The notes below the pieces were generated by a model. It was not told the origin of the DNA. It saw nothing but the letters and a program-made list of their open reading frames with translations, and did no database searches. Positions 19,673-30,896 of a stretch of DNA of 64,000 bases are shown one piece after another. The position numbers and the translations under genes are program-made. How positions within the stretch are numbered: the stretch's first letter is position 1; the number at the start of each line of letters is the position of its first letter. The stretch is taken from positions 2,157,336-2,221,335 of the forward strand of contig BCHX01000006.1 of NCBI GenBank assembly GCA_001599755.1. The letters run 5' to 3'. This stretch comes from Gliomastix tumulicola. Lineage: Eukaryota > Ascomycota > Sordariomycetes > Hypocreales > Bionectriaceae.

Positions 19673-21006
19673 GAAGTCGGCCTCGTCGAGCCCCGCGTCC
19701 TGCACGGCTACACCCTCACCAAGGAGATCTCCTTCCGCGACGTGTGCACCGCCATCCGTGAGTCCGCCTTCGCCGTCACCGACACGCCGCTCATCGTCAG
19801 TCTCGAAGTCCACTGCAACGCCGCCCAGCAGGCCGCCATGGTCAAGATCATGAAGGACACCTGGCACGACGTCCTCGTCGCCGAGCCCGACAAGGAGCCC
19901 GACGCGCTGCCCAGCCCGGACGCCCTCCGCAACAAGATCCTCGTCAAGGTCAAGTACGCGCCCCCGGGCTCGTCGCCCGAGGCCTACGAGAGCAGCGAGG
20001 ACGACCGCGCAGCAGCAGCAGGAGCACCGCCGCCGCGCGCGGGTGCCAAGAACGCGGGCAAGCCGTCCAAGATCATCCAGGACCTCAGCCGCATGGGCGT
20101 CTACACGCGCGGCGTCTCCTTCAAGTCCTTTGCCCAGCCCGAGGCCAGCATGCCGACGCACATCTTCTCCCTCGCCGAGAACAAGTTCCTCGACCGCCAC
20201 GAGAAGCAGAACGAGGAGCTGTGGGAGCACAACCGCCGCTTCCTCATGCGCGCGTACCCGTCGGGCCTGCGCATCCGCTCCTCCAACCTGAACCCGGCGC
20301 CGTTCTGGGGGTCGGGCGCGCAGGTCGTCGCGCTGAACTGGCAGCAGACGGACGAGGGGATGATGCTCAACGAGGCCATGTTTGCCGGCACCGGCGGCTA
20401 CGTTCTCAAACCGCCAGGTAAGGCCAAGGCCACACTCTCTCTTCTTATTATTATTCTCTCTCCATCTTACCCCCTTCACGATGAAATGCTAACGACAGTA
20501 TCAAAAAAGGCTACCGACCGTCCCTCAAGTCCGACCCGTCGACACCCAAGATCTCCACCAAGTCCCTCAACCTCACCCTCACCTTCCTCGCCGCCCAGGG
20601 CATCCCCCTGCCCCCCGGCGACACCAACGCCAAGAGCTTCGAGCCCTACGTCAAGGTCGAGCTCCACGTCGACGCCCTGGACGGCCTCCGCGGCGGCCAC
20701 ATTAAGGATGGCGGCCACGAGCGCGAGGGCGAGTACAAGGCAAAGACGAGGACGCACCGCGGCCGCGACGTCGACCTCGCCGGCGAGAAGCTCGAGTTCA
20801 AGAACATCCGCGGGCTCATGGACGAGCTGACCTTTGTGCGCTTCACCGTCCGCGACGACGAGATCGGCCGGGACGACCTCGCGGCGTGGGCGTGCGTGCG
20901 GCTGGACAGGCTGGGCGAGGGGTACCGGTTCGTGCATCTGCTGGATGCGAATGCGCGGCTCACGGAGGGTGTGATCTTGCTCAAGGTTGAGAAGCAGTTC
21001 GTATAG
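18797..21006 (+). CDS. Phosphoinositide-specific phospholipase C (delta-like)
   Basis: Exons 18797..20417 and 20510..21006 (92-nt intron) give 705 aa. It hydrolyses PI(4,5)P2 to IP3 and diacylglycerol in calcium signalling. An EF-hand-like N-terminus (about 25-90) leads into the X domain: SSSHNTYLSGNQL with catalytic His115 and RGCRCVEVDVWNG. A low-complexity insert (about 152-298), ending in 14 consecutive CAG-encoded Gln, splits the X domain. It resumes at PRVLHGYTLTKEISF with the second catalytic His339 (IVSLEVHCN). The Y domain (SRMGVYTRGVSF to GGYVLKPPGYRPS) spans the intron and a C2 domain closes the protein. The 3' splice site is the AAAAAAG at 20509; a nearer CAG lies too close to the GCTAAC branch site and would break frame. 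Confidence 0.92.
19628..19669 (+). repeat. In-frame (CAG)14 trinucleotide repeat
   Basis: Fourteen perfect CAG units encode polyglutamine inside the phospholipase C X-domain insert. Pure CAG codons with no CAA interruptions suggest recent length change. Confidence 0.93.
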
Positions 21007-21910
21007 AGAGCAGTCTGAATTTCATGCCCTTGAAGCGTTCGCTTGTAGTTCCATGCTGCTACCACTCCGAGAATCTAGCACGTGACCTGGTGACCGACCT
21101 GGTAGAAGAGCATGTAGCCACCGTCACCATCACCAACCATCATCACTCAGCCAGATGAACAATTACATGCATGTCACATGCAACAGGCAACTCTGCAGGT
21201 AAAAAAAAATTGAAAAACTTGATTCATGACAAAAGGGACAAAATCTGTAAGCAAAGAACTGTAGCTAGTATAAGTTGTCAAAACATTCTGTAATCTGTTC
21301 CATCAATTCCATCCCAGAGGCCCCGTCCCGAAAGACCGCCTCTGCATTCGATCCCAAAGATCCTCCTCAAATCGCCTTGAAAAGCTCACGCTACATGGCG
21401 GTAACACGCTTGCAACCGTGGCGCAAAGCCCCCATTCCATCCCAATACACAGCAACGGCCCATCGTCAAGATTGATGATTGAGTGATTGTTCTGTGTAGG
21501 TGGATGAGGACGGGCTGTGCGCCTGCCCTTCCTGTCACGGTGGCAAGATTGGTTTCATGATCCCGATTCTCAGGGGAAAGGAGAGATTTCCCCGTCCATT
21601 TGACGCCCACAAGTCCCATAATTGCTCTCAACGAAACACAACAAGGCAGAAAGAAGGATGGTCCATCCAGAACCAGAGTGTGTCGTCGCTCGTCACGATA
21701 TGTAAAGACGTGCAAGGCGTCAACTCTGGCACCGTGACCCGGGCTGTTTTCGAGGAAAACGCCCTTGGCCTATGCGCTTGTGTGATTCGGAGAGCGGACC
21801 TGATAGGTAATCGAGGTCGCGTCCTGGTTAAGTTTGGCGTCCATACGTCCTGGCAAAAAGAAAATTGGCTGAGCCTATCCGAGAAACAACACCTTGTATG
21901 ATGACTTCTC
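21007..21910. other. Convergent intergenic region PLC/C2H2 gene
   Basis: About 900 bp between two stops. The plus-strand frame at 21500-21901 has no recognisable protein features. Presumably two 3' UTRs. Confidence 0.5.
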
Positions 21911-23606
21911 TCAACCGGTGCCGATAAAGTTGAGGTGGCCGGCAAGGTGGTGAGGCATGTCCGCAGGCAGGACATTGTTGTTGTGTCCAGAGGTCATTTG
22001 AGTCATGACGTCGAGGAGCTTCTTCATCTCAGAGATCTGGTGAAGGCTCTTGACGTCCTCGGGCTTGTTGAGGCTGCGGATGAGCTCCTCAACAGCGTGG
22101 CGGTGGTCGAGCCACTGGTCCAGGAGGGCCTTGGCCGCGAGCTTGGTGTCCTTGGCCGTGCTCTTGTGAGAGGACTTGCGGCTAGTGGTGTTGTCAGAGC
22201 TGTCGCTCTTGCGCTTCCGTCCCTTGGAAGGCTGAGCAGCGGCGGGAGCAGCAGGAGGCGAGCCGCCAGAGCTGCCGAGGTCGTTGTGCACGCGCTTCAT
22301 GTGGTCCTTGAGGTTCCACTGTCGAGGGAATCCGTTTCCGGGAACGCCACGCTCACAGCCGTCGTACTGGCAAAGGAAGGGCTTGTCGCCGTGGCCATGA
22401 AGTCCGTGGGCCTCACGCTCATGTCGAAGAAGGCAGGCAGTGGAGGAGAAACGAGCACCCTCGCACGCCTCAGCCTTGCAGCGGTAGGGCTTGAGGTGAG
22501 AGTCGACAAATTTGCTAGCTTTGTGTCAGAGCAGGAAAAGGCTTGTTGGAGTACGGCGATCGTCTTACTCGTAGTTGCACTTGAGCTTCTCGGCCTTGTG
22601 GTTGCAGCAGCTCTCGCCCTCCCAGGGGCAGTGGTAGAGTCCATCCTCGCCAGGGCTGGCGTTTCTGTAGAGGTCGTGGCTCCTGGCAGTCTCGCCATCT
22701 CGGCGAGGGAAGGTAGGGGGGAGGCACAGGGCGTCACCAAGAGTTTGGATACCCACAGCAGTCATGTCATCACCAAGGATGTTATCCTTGATGTCGATCC
22801 TGGTCACACGATTTTGATGAGTCTCTTGAAGGGGCTGAGATCTGGTTGGGAAGGCTTCGCAGAACTTACAGTGGAGACTGGCATGGAAGCTCAGGGGAGG
22901 AGTTGGGAGTGAGGCCATTGGGACCTTGGAGCCAGGCATCGTCGGTGGCAGGGGACGATGTGCGAGAGATGGAGCTGGAGAAGCTGACCCAGGATCCAGG
23001 GGACGACTGCTCAGGGATGCTGGCGTCGGGGCCGAACTGGATCTGCGAAGGGACGATGTGCAGAGGGCTGGCGTCGGCGAAGGGGAAGGGCGTGCAGTCC
23101 ACGTTGAGGCCGGTGTTGAGCTGATAACCCGGCCAGTAAACAGGGTTCTGTTGCTGGATGGCGCTGGTGTCGGGATCGATGATGCAGTTGGCAGCAACCA
23201 TCGTCTGGCTGGCCTGCGATCCGTTCCGGAAGGCAGCGTTACCTCTCATGTCCATGCTGGACAGATGTGACGATCGTGACAATGAAGATCTGTTGGATCT
23301 GCACGAGTTGACTCGGGACATAGCCTGTGTGCCAGCAGAAACTGCCGACGAGGCAAGTCCGGTAGCGGCCCAGGTCGCGTTGTCCATGGTTTGGCAGCGG
23401 TCCAGTTTGGTTCCTCGGGGCGTAGTGTGACCAGAAGCGACGATGTTGTTGTAGTCCTCGGTCTCTCCAGAGTGGCAGGATCCGTTGTCTGTGTAGTCTT
23501 GGAAGTGCTGTGTTCCTTCTGCTGTGATGCCCCATGATGACCCGGGGAGGAGGTCTGAGGGTTCTGTTGGGTGGAAGGAAATCATGTTGGGCATGTGAGG
23601 AACCAT
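21911..23606 (-). CDS. C2H2 zinc-finger transcription factor
   Basis: Exons 23606..22870, 22799..22569 and 22514..21911 (introns 70 and 54 nt) give 523 aa. The start is taken as MVPHMPNMISF at 23606, just after a probable leader intron ending ATTACAG. The first 300 residues are disordered and Ser/Asn/Thr-rich, the likely activation region. The zinc-binding part has an atypical finger (YHCPWEGESCCNHKAEKLKCNYDKFVDSHLKPYRC), a second (CKAEACEGARF to HEREAH) and a third (CQYDGCERGVPGNGF to HMKRVH). A basic, Ser/Lys-rich region and a helical C-terminus follow. This architecture recurs in Pezizomycotina C2H2 regulators of unassigned role. The very long upstream non-coding region suggests complex control. 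Confidence 0.82.
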
Positions 23607-26551
23607 GGATTGGTGGTAGCTGTAATTAGGGGTTTGGTCAGTGTGCTGTTCACCGCTAAGTCTGGAATCACTGTGTATGTGTGGGAGATGGTAGATGGGA
23701 GATGAGAGATGGGAGATGGGAGACAAAGGAAAAAAAGGAGCGTGGGCAGCATGCACGAGCGCGTATCAACTTTGATCTACACTGAGGTTAGTCACCGTCT
23801 CGAAGCATTTGGGGACACAGGCTATACAGACCGAGCTGGACTTTTGCATGCAGGGTGTGGCTGACAGCAAAAGCTTGCACTCCAGAGAGGTCCAGGATTG
23901 GCGACATTATTCCGGTGGTGGTGAGGGTGTGCAGTTGACAAGAGCGAATACATGCACAGGCAAGTCGAGATCCAGGAGGCCAGTAAAGTCGTTCAGCGAA
24001 GATGGCGAAAGGAAGAAGTCCACGTCGAGTAGAAGTGTAGAGGCGAGAGCGATCAGATCAATCCAGAGTGTCGTAGTTTTGCCGAAGTCCAGTAGTCCAG
24101 TTCAGTTGTTGAGTGTCAAGTCGCGTCGAAAATCAAGCAGTCCAGTTGTAAGTCGATGAGGTTGGTCCAATGTTGATGTAGCAATTAATTAAATTGCTCA
24201 AGACAACGTCTTGCATTACCTTACATCTGCAGAAAAGAAGAAGAAAGGCAAAGAGCGTAGTACGTTGGTCCTGTGATCCAGTACTGTCGAGTCCAGTAGT
24301 TTTCGCAGTAATGACGAGGCGTTGGTCCAGTTGTTGCTGAGAAATGTCGAGTCCAGAGATCCAGAGTTGGCGTAGCAGAGGAGCGAGACCTCGATAAGCC
24401 AGGAGCTGTGTCTAAGTTGCTCTCACATTTTTAATGATGAGGGTTATACTCACCAGCGCATGGCGCCAGAATGTAATTTTTGTTACACGCCCGGCTCGGA
24501 CGTGTCCAAAGAAGCATCCGAAGATGAGGCCAGTAGAGTCGAGTTGATCCAGTTGAGTGTCGTAATCCAGTGAGGTCCGTTGGTCCAGAGAGAGCAAGTT
24601 GAGGCTGACAGTGCGGAAAGCAAAGATACATGATTTGCGTACGATACAGGACAACGAGGTTGAATCGAGAGAAGAGCAGCAAAAAGAAAAACAGTACCTA
24701 GTGAGGGGGACCTCATCGAGGTCAGAGTTCTTGTGTCCAGGCATAGCCGTGTGTGACATGACAAGAGACGCAACCGTCATTGTGGACAGGTTGTGTGAAA
24801 GAGAGCAAGTTTACTCTAATCACTCAGCAACACTAATTCTTACGCTGTGTTCGAAGCAGCAAGAGAATTGGGATTGCCAGGGTGCGATTGTGGTCGTTGT
24901 ACAGTGAGAGAGAGACTGTGCTAATGTATGAAGACAAGAAACAAGTCCCAAGTGGGGTGAGGTAGAACAAGGTGTATATTGCAAGACAGTTGCAAGGTTT
25001 TCGAGTTGGGTAGGAATGTTGGGCAGGAAGTTGAAAGGAAGAGGAAGGCAGGAGTTGGGCAAGGTCGGGGTGTGCGCCCTTTATTGCTGCAATCGAAGCC
25101 CAACGGAGGAAGAGGAGTCCCAGGAGCGTCCTTGTTATGACGGCATTTCGTGTGTGATGAGCAGGCATGAGCAGGCCTGAGCAGGCCGTCACCCTGGCCG
25201 CAGGACTGCGCTGGCGCTCAACGGAGAGTGATGATAGGCGGTCACGAACAGGGGTACTCCCGGAAATCCCACGACTGGAGAATATTCCCAGTTTCGAGAG
25301 GGCAGAGTGGGGGCTTATTTGCGTCCTCGGTCCTACTACTGGCTGGACTGTTGAGGGGTTAAGGAAGCAGCTGAAGGACAACTCACCAGTGCATGCTTGG
25401 CGTGGTGAGAAAAAGTAAGAAAAAGGTCAGGGGGGACCCAACGAGAGGCCACACCGGTCGTCGAGGCCCCTCCTCCTGCAGTGTCACTTGTTCTCCTTCG
25501 AGAAGGAGACGGGTCCGGACAATGGGACCAAGAAGCAATGCCACCCCAGCTGGCAGAGGACGACGACTCTCCCACTCTGCCTCCGAGGAGCAAAAGGGGG
25601 AGCATTGGGTCGGCAAATTGTCTGCAAGTCTTGACTCGCGACCCGGCCTCGAGGAGAAGCCGACCACCCAGGACGCTTTTCGGTAATTCGTGACCAACCA
25701 ACGCTGCGTTGGCCCTCCTTTACAGGCCTGGCGGCCGCCCGCTGCGTCCTGCTTGCTGACCATGACCCCGCCCGGCCAGTGTGCCGGCCAGTGTGCCAGC
25801 TCGCGCATGGAGGTCGCAATCTGCAAGCCATCGTGCGATATCACATCATGTGTTGGACAGCACATCACGTCGGTCGCAGGCTTTGCCGCTTCGAGGTGGA
25901 GCAGCGTGAGGAGAGACCGGATGCCATAGGCCAGTCGTGTCGACGTGACCCCTCGTGGTCTCTGACTTGTCCGATAACGCGTCGCCGAGAGGAGGGTCTG
26001 GACCGGCCGGCCGCATGTTACGGGTTGCGGTGTGTGGTCAGCAATCAAGCTTGTGCAGCAGATGAGTGGACGAGAGCGCACGATAATGGTCTGCAGCGGG
26101 CGCTTCATGAAGCACGTTCGGCAAAACGAGAGGCAGGGCAAAGGGGCGAGGGTCCAAGATCGAGGCAACCTCCGACCTCCAACTTCCATCGCCGTTCACG
26201 TGACCTCCTCCACCACCCTTCTTCCGGGGAAGGAGCGACCCCTCCATCTCGATGTCCCTCGGAAGCGAGTCTTTCGATTCTCGTCTGACGAAAGCAGGGC
26301 GTCATGAGTTGCACAGTCGACAACTCATCCAGGGTGTGATCGGGGGCTTCATTGACGTGGCCTCGACCCGGAATTCGACCGTGGGATGCATCACACTCGA
26401 CCCAACCCTCCTTTCCCCCGCCTGCGCTGTGCTCCGGCGTGCTTCGTTGTACACACATCGTACCACGGGTTCAACATGTTATCACACAGGCTCAGCAGAT
26501 CATGCATGGCCGGTTGCAAGGCTTTTTGTGAGAGAGAGCTCCCGATGGTGG
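23607..26551. other. 2.9-kb gene-free region upstream of the C2H2 gene
   Basis: Probably the leader (with introns) and promoter of the minus-strand C2H2 gene at the left and the 3' flank of the Zn2Cys6 gene at the right. The left part is enriched in TCCAG words (listed separately). Open frames here, including 25383-26189 on the minus strand, have no domain or codon character that I trust. Confidence 0.45.
23950..24620 (-). repeat. Dispersed TCCAG/CTGGA short-word array in the C2H2 leader
   Basis: By eye, about 14 copies of TCCAG (plus strand), often as GAGTCCAG, GATCCAG or GGTCCAG, lie within about 650 bp. Random expectation is below one per strand. In the sense of the C2H2 gene the word reads CTGGA(C/T). 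Spacing is irregular, so it is not a simple tandem repeat. Confidence 0.6.
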
Positions 26552-28307
26552 TCAATTCTCAATTCCCGAGGCTTGTGATCCGTCACACACGTTGACCGCC
26601 CCTTCCCACAGTCGCCTCAGCCCTTCGTCCGTCTCCTGATCAACGTTTCCGATGAAATGACACAAGCTGGCTCTGGTTGTGTCCCAGTCTCCGAGGCCCA
26701 TGGCTCGACTCCCTGCCCTTATCTTGCTATCGTACAGTTCTATCCACTTGGCCAACTGCCGCTCTTCGAGGGCATTGTTCGCCCTGCCCGAAGCGGCAAT
26801 GGCCGCACCAAACAGCACGCACCATAGCCACAACTGACCTGCCCACGAGTTTGGCACAATATCATCTTCCACGCCGGACACGTCGTCGATGAGCTGTTCG
26901 AGAAGCCAGTCGACAAGGACCACGTCTATCTCGCCGTTCCCCATCTCTAGCAACAGGTAGAAGAAAGTGGCAATGAAGCTCGTACGACTGCTTTTCGGGT
27001 CGCCATTCAATATCCGCGGCCCGTAGGTATTGGGGTCGAACCCTCGCACAATCTCGTAGTTGAGATTCAGTTGCGACGTATAGTTCTGCCATAGTCTGGC
27101 GCCCTGCGTGTCTGACTCCTCCCACCATCCATACAGCGGTGCTTCGGCCGGCGGCAGGGCATTGATGTCCCAGATCGACGCGAAGAGGAGCGCCATGACG
27201 GTTGGTTGAAAGTCCGGCACATTAATGAATGCAGGACTTCGGCTCTTTCGAAGAGTCTCTCCGACCCTACGATACCGTTCAGCGGGATGTCCACGAAGCT
27301 GCCCCAACGCACGTCGCAATCGACTCACATTTTCAACATAGTCTGAGGGAGAGATCGGCCAGGATTCTGTAGCTGCATGGCTGTGCGAAATCCTTTCAAG
27401 TGCTTGGTGGACGTGTCAAGGTCTCCGATCGCACCCTTCGTATATGTTAGTCGAGGTCCAACACATTCGGGGGCATCTAGACGTGGTTGTAGAGTCCCGT
27501 ACCTCTGCCAGAGCCAGAGCAGAGATAGCCAGCATCGTTCCTCCGCTCTGGGCCGCCGTTTCGCTGCCTAGAAGTTGCTGTCTCGCGAATTGATATGTCG
27601 CAGCCTTGTGATACAGGAATGGTACCCTGACTTCATCCATGGAGCCTGTTGCCCACGCCCATTGGCATGCGGACAGCATGAGGCACATGTGCATGTATTC
27701 ATGGTTCTCAACTGCTTTGTGGAGGCTGTCATTGTCAGTCCCTGACAGCAACTACGACTCCCAGATAGGTCTGCTATGCATCGTCACTAACATGCTCGAG
27801 TCGAGGTCTCGAAGGACCGGCTGCTGGCCCCATACTGCGTAGTGTCGGACTTGAACATCTCGGTTAGCCAAACTTCGGTATCTCCTTGCCATTCACATCG
27901 ACAACCGCTTACAGTGGCGAAGGAGTCGCTTAGATGGCTCGGGAAGAGAGTCCAATGAGCCACCAAGGTATGTGTAGAGGGAGCTATCCGCGTTCACGGC
28001 CGTGGGTCGCGATGACAGCCATGTGTCGTCCTTCGAAATCTCTGTGGACACCAAAGCCTGGGGGGAGTCCGGACCTGCAGGTGGATAGATACAGTCGCTC
28101 CCTGACTGTAAACAGCTGGTACTGTGATTTGGCGGCTTGGATTAGCGTATGCAGTTGACGACAGCATGGTGAAGTGTACGGATTCCAGCATCCAACATAC
28201 CAAAGAGGCCTCTCTTCGTCACATCGTACGTGTCTTTTTTTGCACGTCTGGCAGCCGTTCTTACTCCGTCGATGAAACTTCCTCTTCCGATCTTTTGGTG
28301 GAGCCAT
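26552..28307 (-). CDS. Zn2Cys6 fungal transcription factor
   Basis: Proposed exons: 28307..28201, 28121..27913, 27849..27792, 27725..27503, 27435..27329 and 27266..26552. Exon 1 plus 2 make a perfect binuclear cluster, C-x2-C-x6-C-x6-C-x2-C-x6-C (CQTCKKRHVRC then CTSCLQSGSDC); the junction falls inside the fourth Cys codon. The later part has the repeat-helical regulatory region typical of fungal Zn2Cys6 proteins, with the conserved segment AEGAIGDLDTSTKHLKG formed across the exon 4-5 junction. No pathway can be read from it. The short third exon (58 nt) is uncertain: an in-frame TAG at about 27751 must be spliced out, and I chose a donor GTTAGT with a CTGAC branch. Expression data could change it. 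Confidence 0.8.
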
Positions 28308-30896
28308 TCTGCTCAGCAGGTGATCTCAGAGACGTCTCAATCGTCATCTCATGCCGGCTTGTTCATTCCATTTGCTGTCGCCTCTGAGGTCCTTCTCCTG
28401 CTGGTAGTATGGGAAAAGTGAAGATATCGAAACAGCATCGTCCGAGGCATGATCTCTTGCCATCGACCACACTCTGGCGTCGACCTCAAAAGACCTCTCC
28501 CGACCTGGAGTGCTATTACTGGATGTGGTAAGGTGCCGTCGGAGTTTGTATGCCATACGAATCGTGCATGAGCCGGGTCCAATCATCGTGAAGAGAGGCA
28601 CGGTCTCGGTCTGTCAAGTGGATCTGGGAGTTCGGGCACAAGTCACAAACTTGGTCCGAGGAGAAGTTGGTTACCCTATAGTTCGTTGTGAACTCTCGAG
28701 CGATCGCGAGCCGACTCGAAGGTATCGGTCGACGTTCCCATGCCATGACTTGGACAGCGCAAGGGAGGGGTCGTGACCTCGTGAACGTTGGCGGGAGATG
28801 CCCGATGGTTGACTGAGACGCCGCTCCTGCCTCATTTCACATCTGCCGTGCCTGCCTCACTTTGTGGTTGGGTGAGTCCTTCCTCTGACACGAAATAAGA
28901 CATGTCTCATTGGGGGAAAGAGCGACACGGAGTGGTGACTGAACAGGACCCCGCTCGCTCAAGACAATGGGAACATGTGGAAGGCGCGCCTCAGGAACGC
29001 ATCACTCCTGTGCGTGTCTTAGAGCCCAGCATGGTGCAATCCTCAGATGATTCAAATCAACCAACCAACCCATCTGGGATTTGCCACTCGGGTCGAGATA
29101 ACGCAGCAGATTGCCGACTGCGAATGGGGACAGCACCGCCAGCACATCACGCAGGCACACCAATCATGACGTCCCGATCCTCGTATGCACTGTCAGGCGG
29201 CAATCCACCATCCGTCCACGACTGGCGAGTAGCAGCCATTTCGACTGGAATGAGGAATGAGGCATGACAACAGTGACGGGACCTGTGGGGAGCGGGCCAC
29301 GCCGTCCCCAGGCATGCCATGGTTTCTCGTCCCTGGTCCTGGGCTGGCTGTGACTACTGTGCCGACTGTGCGAGTTCCCTGAGACATCGAATCATGGAGG
29401 CGCACGCCGACGCTCTGCCGCTAGCATCGAGCTGAGACAGGTCAATTTCAGCGCTGGCTGCCGCAGGTCCAATTGCGCCAAAAACCGAGCTGGCAAATCT
29501 CGGTGAAAACGCATCCTCAGATCCACCACTGATTCAGAATTGGGGGAGGAGGTGTGGTGTGCTGGTGTGTTGGTGTGTTGGGCTCAGACGCTGGCGCCTG
29601 ACTCAATTCCCTTGATGCCCGACCTACCATCTCGACGCCCCATTCCCTCCCTTTTGACCGCCTCCCTCCCTCCAGGGAACTTCCCTGCTTGGGGCCTACT
29701 TAGTACATACCTAGGCTGGCACTGGCACTGGAACTGACTGGATCAATCCCAGCCTTTGGGCAACAACGGCGTTTCCAATCAAAGCGCCCTGATTCCCCTC
29801 CCTTGGGCTTTCACGATTAACCAGACTCAGGAAACGATGACCATCTATCTGGGGTAGCCCCAGTTCGAGACGTACAACATCATCTGCCAACCAACTCGCA
29901 CCTTCCATCCCGTCAGTGTGCACTCACACTCGCACTCACACTTGCACTCACACTCCTTCTCCAACTCTCTGACCCTGTCCTGGTCCGAAAATCCCTCCTT
30001 CCTAGTTGTTAAATGCTGCCCAGATCGCCACCACACTTGCCGACACCGTGATCCTCGCCAGATTAGCACCAGAGATACCCTACGCTACCGTGGCTACCCT
30101 CGTGGCTACCGCCTACCCATCCATAGGTAGATACGCAGGCACACCCTTCCGAAGCCCGTTGTGTTTGCTTGATGGGACGTGTCTGACCCGGCGGATACCC
30201 AGGTCCAAACTAGAGCTGCACCCTCAGCCAAAATCCTGGGGCATCTCTTCGCAGCGGTTCCCTGTATTACGACGTTGCTAGCGGAACTGGGCTTCGATTC
30301 TGCTCCATCAGGCTTCCAAGGACACCTCGCCTCAAACTCGCAACCCCAATTCGCCTCAATCAGATCGAGACATAAAATGCCTGGGGTCCAGGACTGACAA
30401 ACCCGCCGTCTCTCCTCAGCCTGTCTCTACAGCTTCGCCCGCCTAAAGTTGGTTATACTACATCGAGGCAGGCCTCCCGACCTGATGCTCTAGCCTGCAC
30501 GCAGTGCCCTCTTAGTGCATTCCCATCCCACTTGCATGAATCACCCCCGACGCAGCCGTCGTCTGCTGCCGTGGACAGGTCAGCCGGCCTCTGGATAATC
30601 TCGCCCTGGTTTCTTTCCCGACGAGCCTCGCCTCGCCTCGAACATTGCAGGACATCGAGAGCACAGGATTCTCGACCGCCTTGGAGTTATCCAATTTCTG
30701 TACTTTTACGACGCTTGACCCCGGAGGGTTTTCTGGAAACACCCTCTCTCATCACGGACTGAGGCGCATCTCGTCTCTTTTCGGGTATTGTGACGACAAA
30801 CTATTAGAGTCGAAACCGAGTCTGAACGCACTCGAGAGAGCTCAATTATCACTACTCGACTGTCCAGGACTGCCCGCTCCCGACATACGAAGACCA
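28308..30896. other. 2.6-kb divergent upstream region
   Basis: Lies between the minus-strand Zn2Cys6 gene and the plus-strand conserved gene at 30897. It contains a GTGTG-rich stretch near 29550-29580 and a CACTC repeat near 29915-29955. CT-rich sequence with several short upstream ATGs close to 30897 suggests a long leader. No coding gene is seen. Confidence 0.45.
29915..29955 (+). repeat. Imperfect CACTC/CACACT tandem repeat
   Basis: Alternating CACTCAC, CACTCG and CACTTG units form about six imperfect hexamer-like copies. It is probably in the promoter or leader of the gene at 30897. Confidence 0.7.

Noticed and set aside
18617..20479. 620-codon open frame on the minus strand opposite phospholipase C
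   Set aside because: It is the antisense of a GC-rich coding exon. Its translation is Leu/Val/Gly/Arg-rich without domains, as expected for a shadow frame.
24180..24200. Near-palindrome around GCAATTAATTAAATTGC
   Set aside because: It is imperfect, AT-rich and isolated, so it is likely chance in the leader region.
25383..26189. 268-codon minus-strand frame between the two regulator genes
   Set aside because: Cys/Arg/Pro-rich random composition, no domain, no splice-supported extension.
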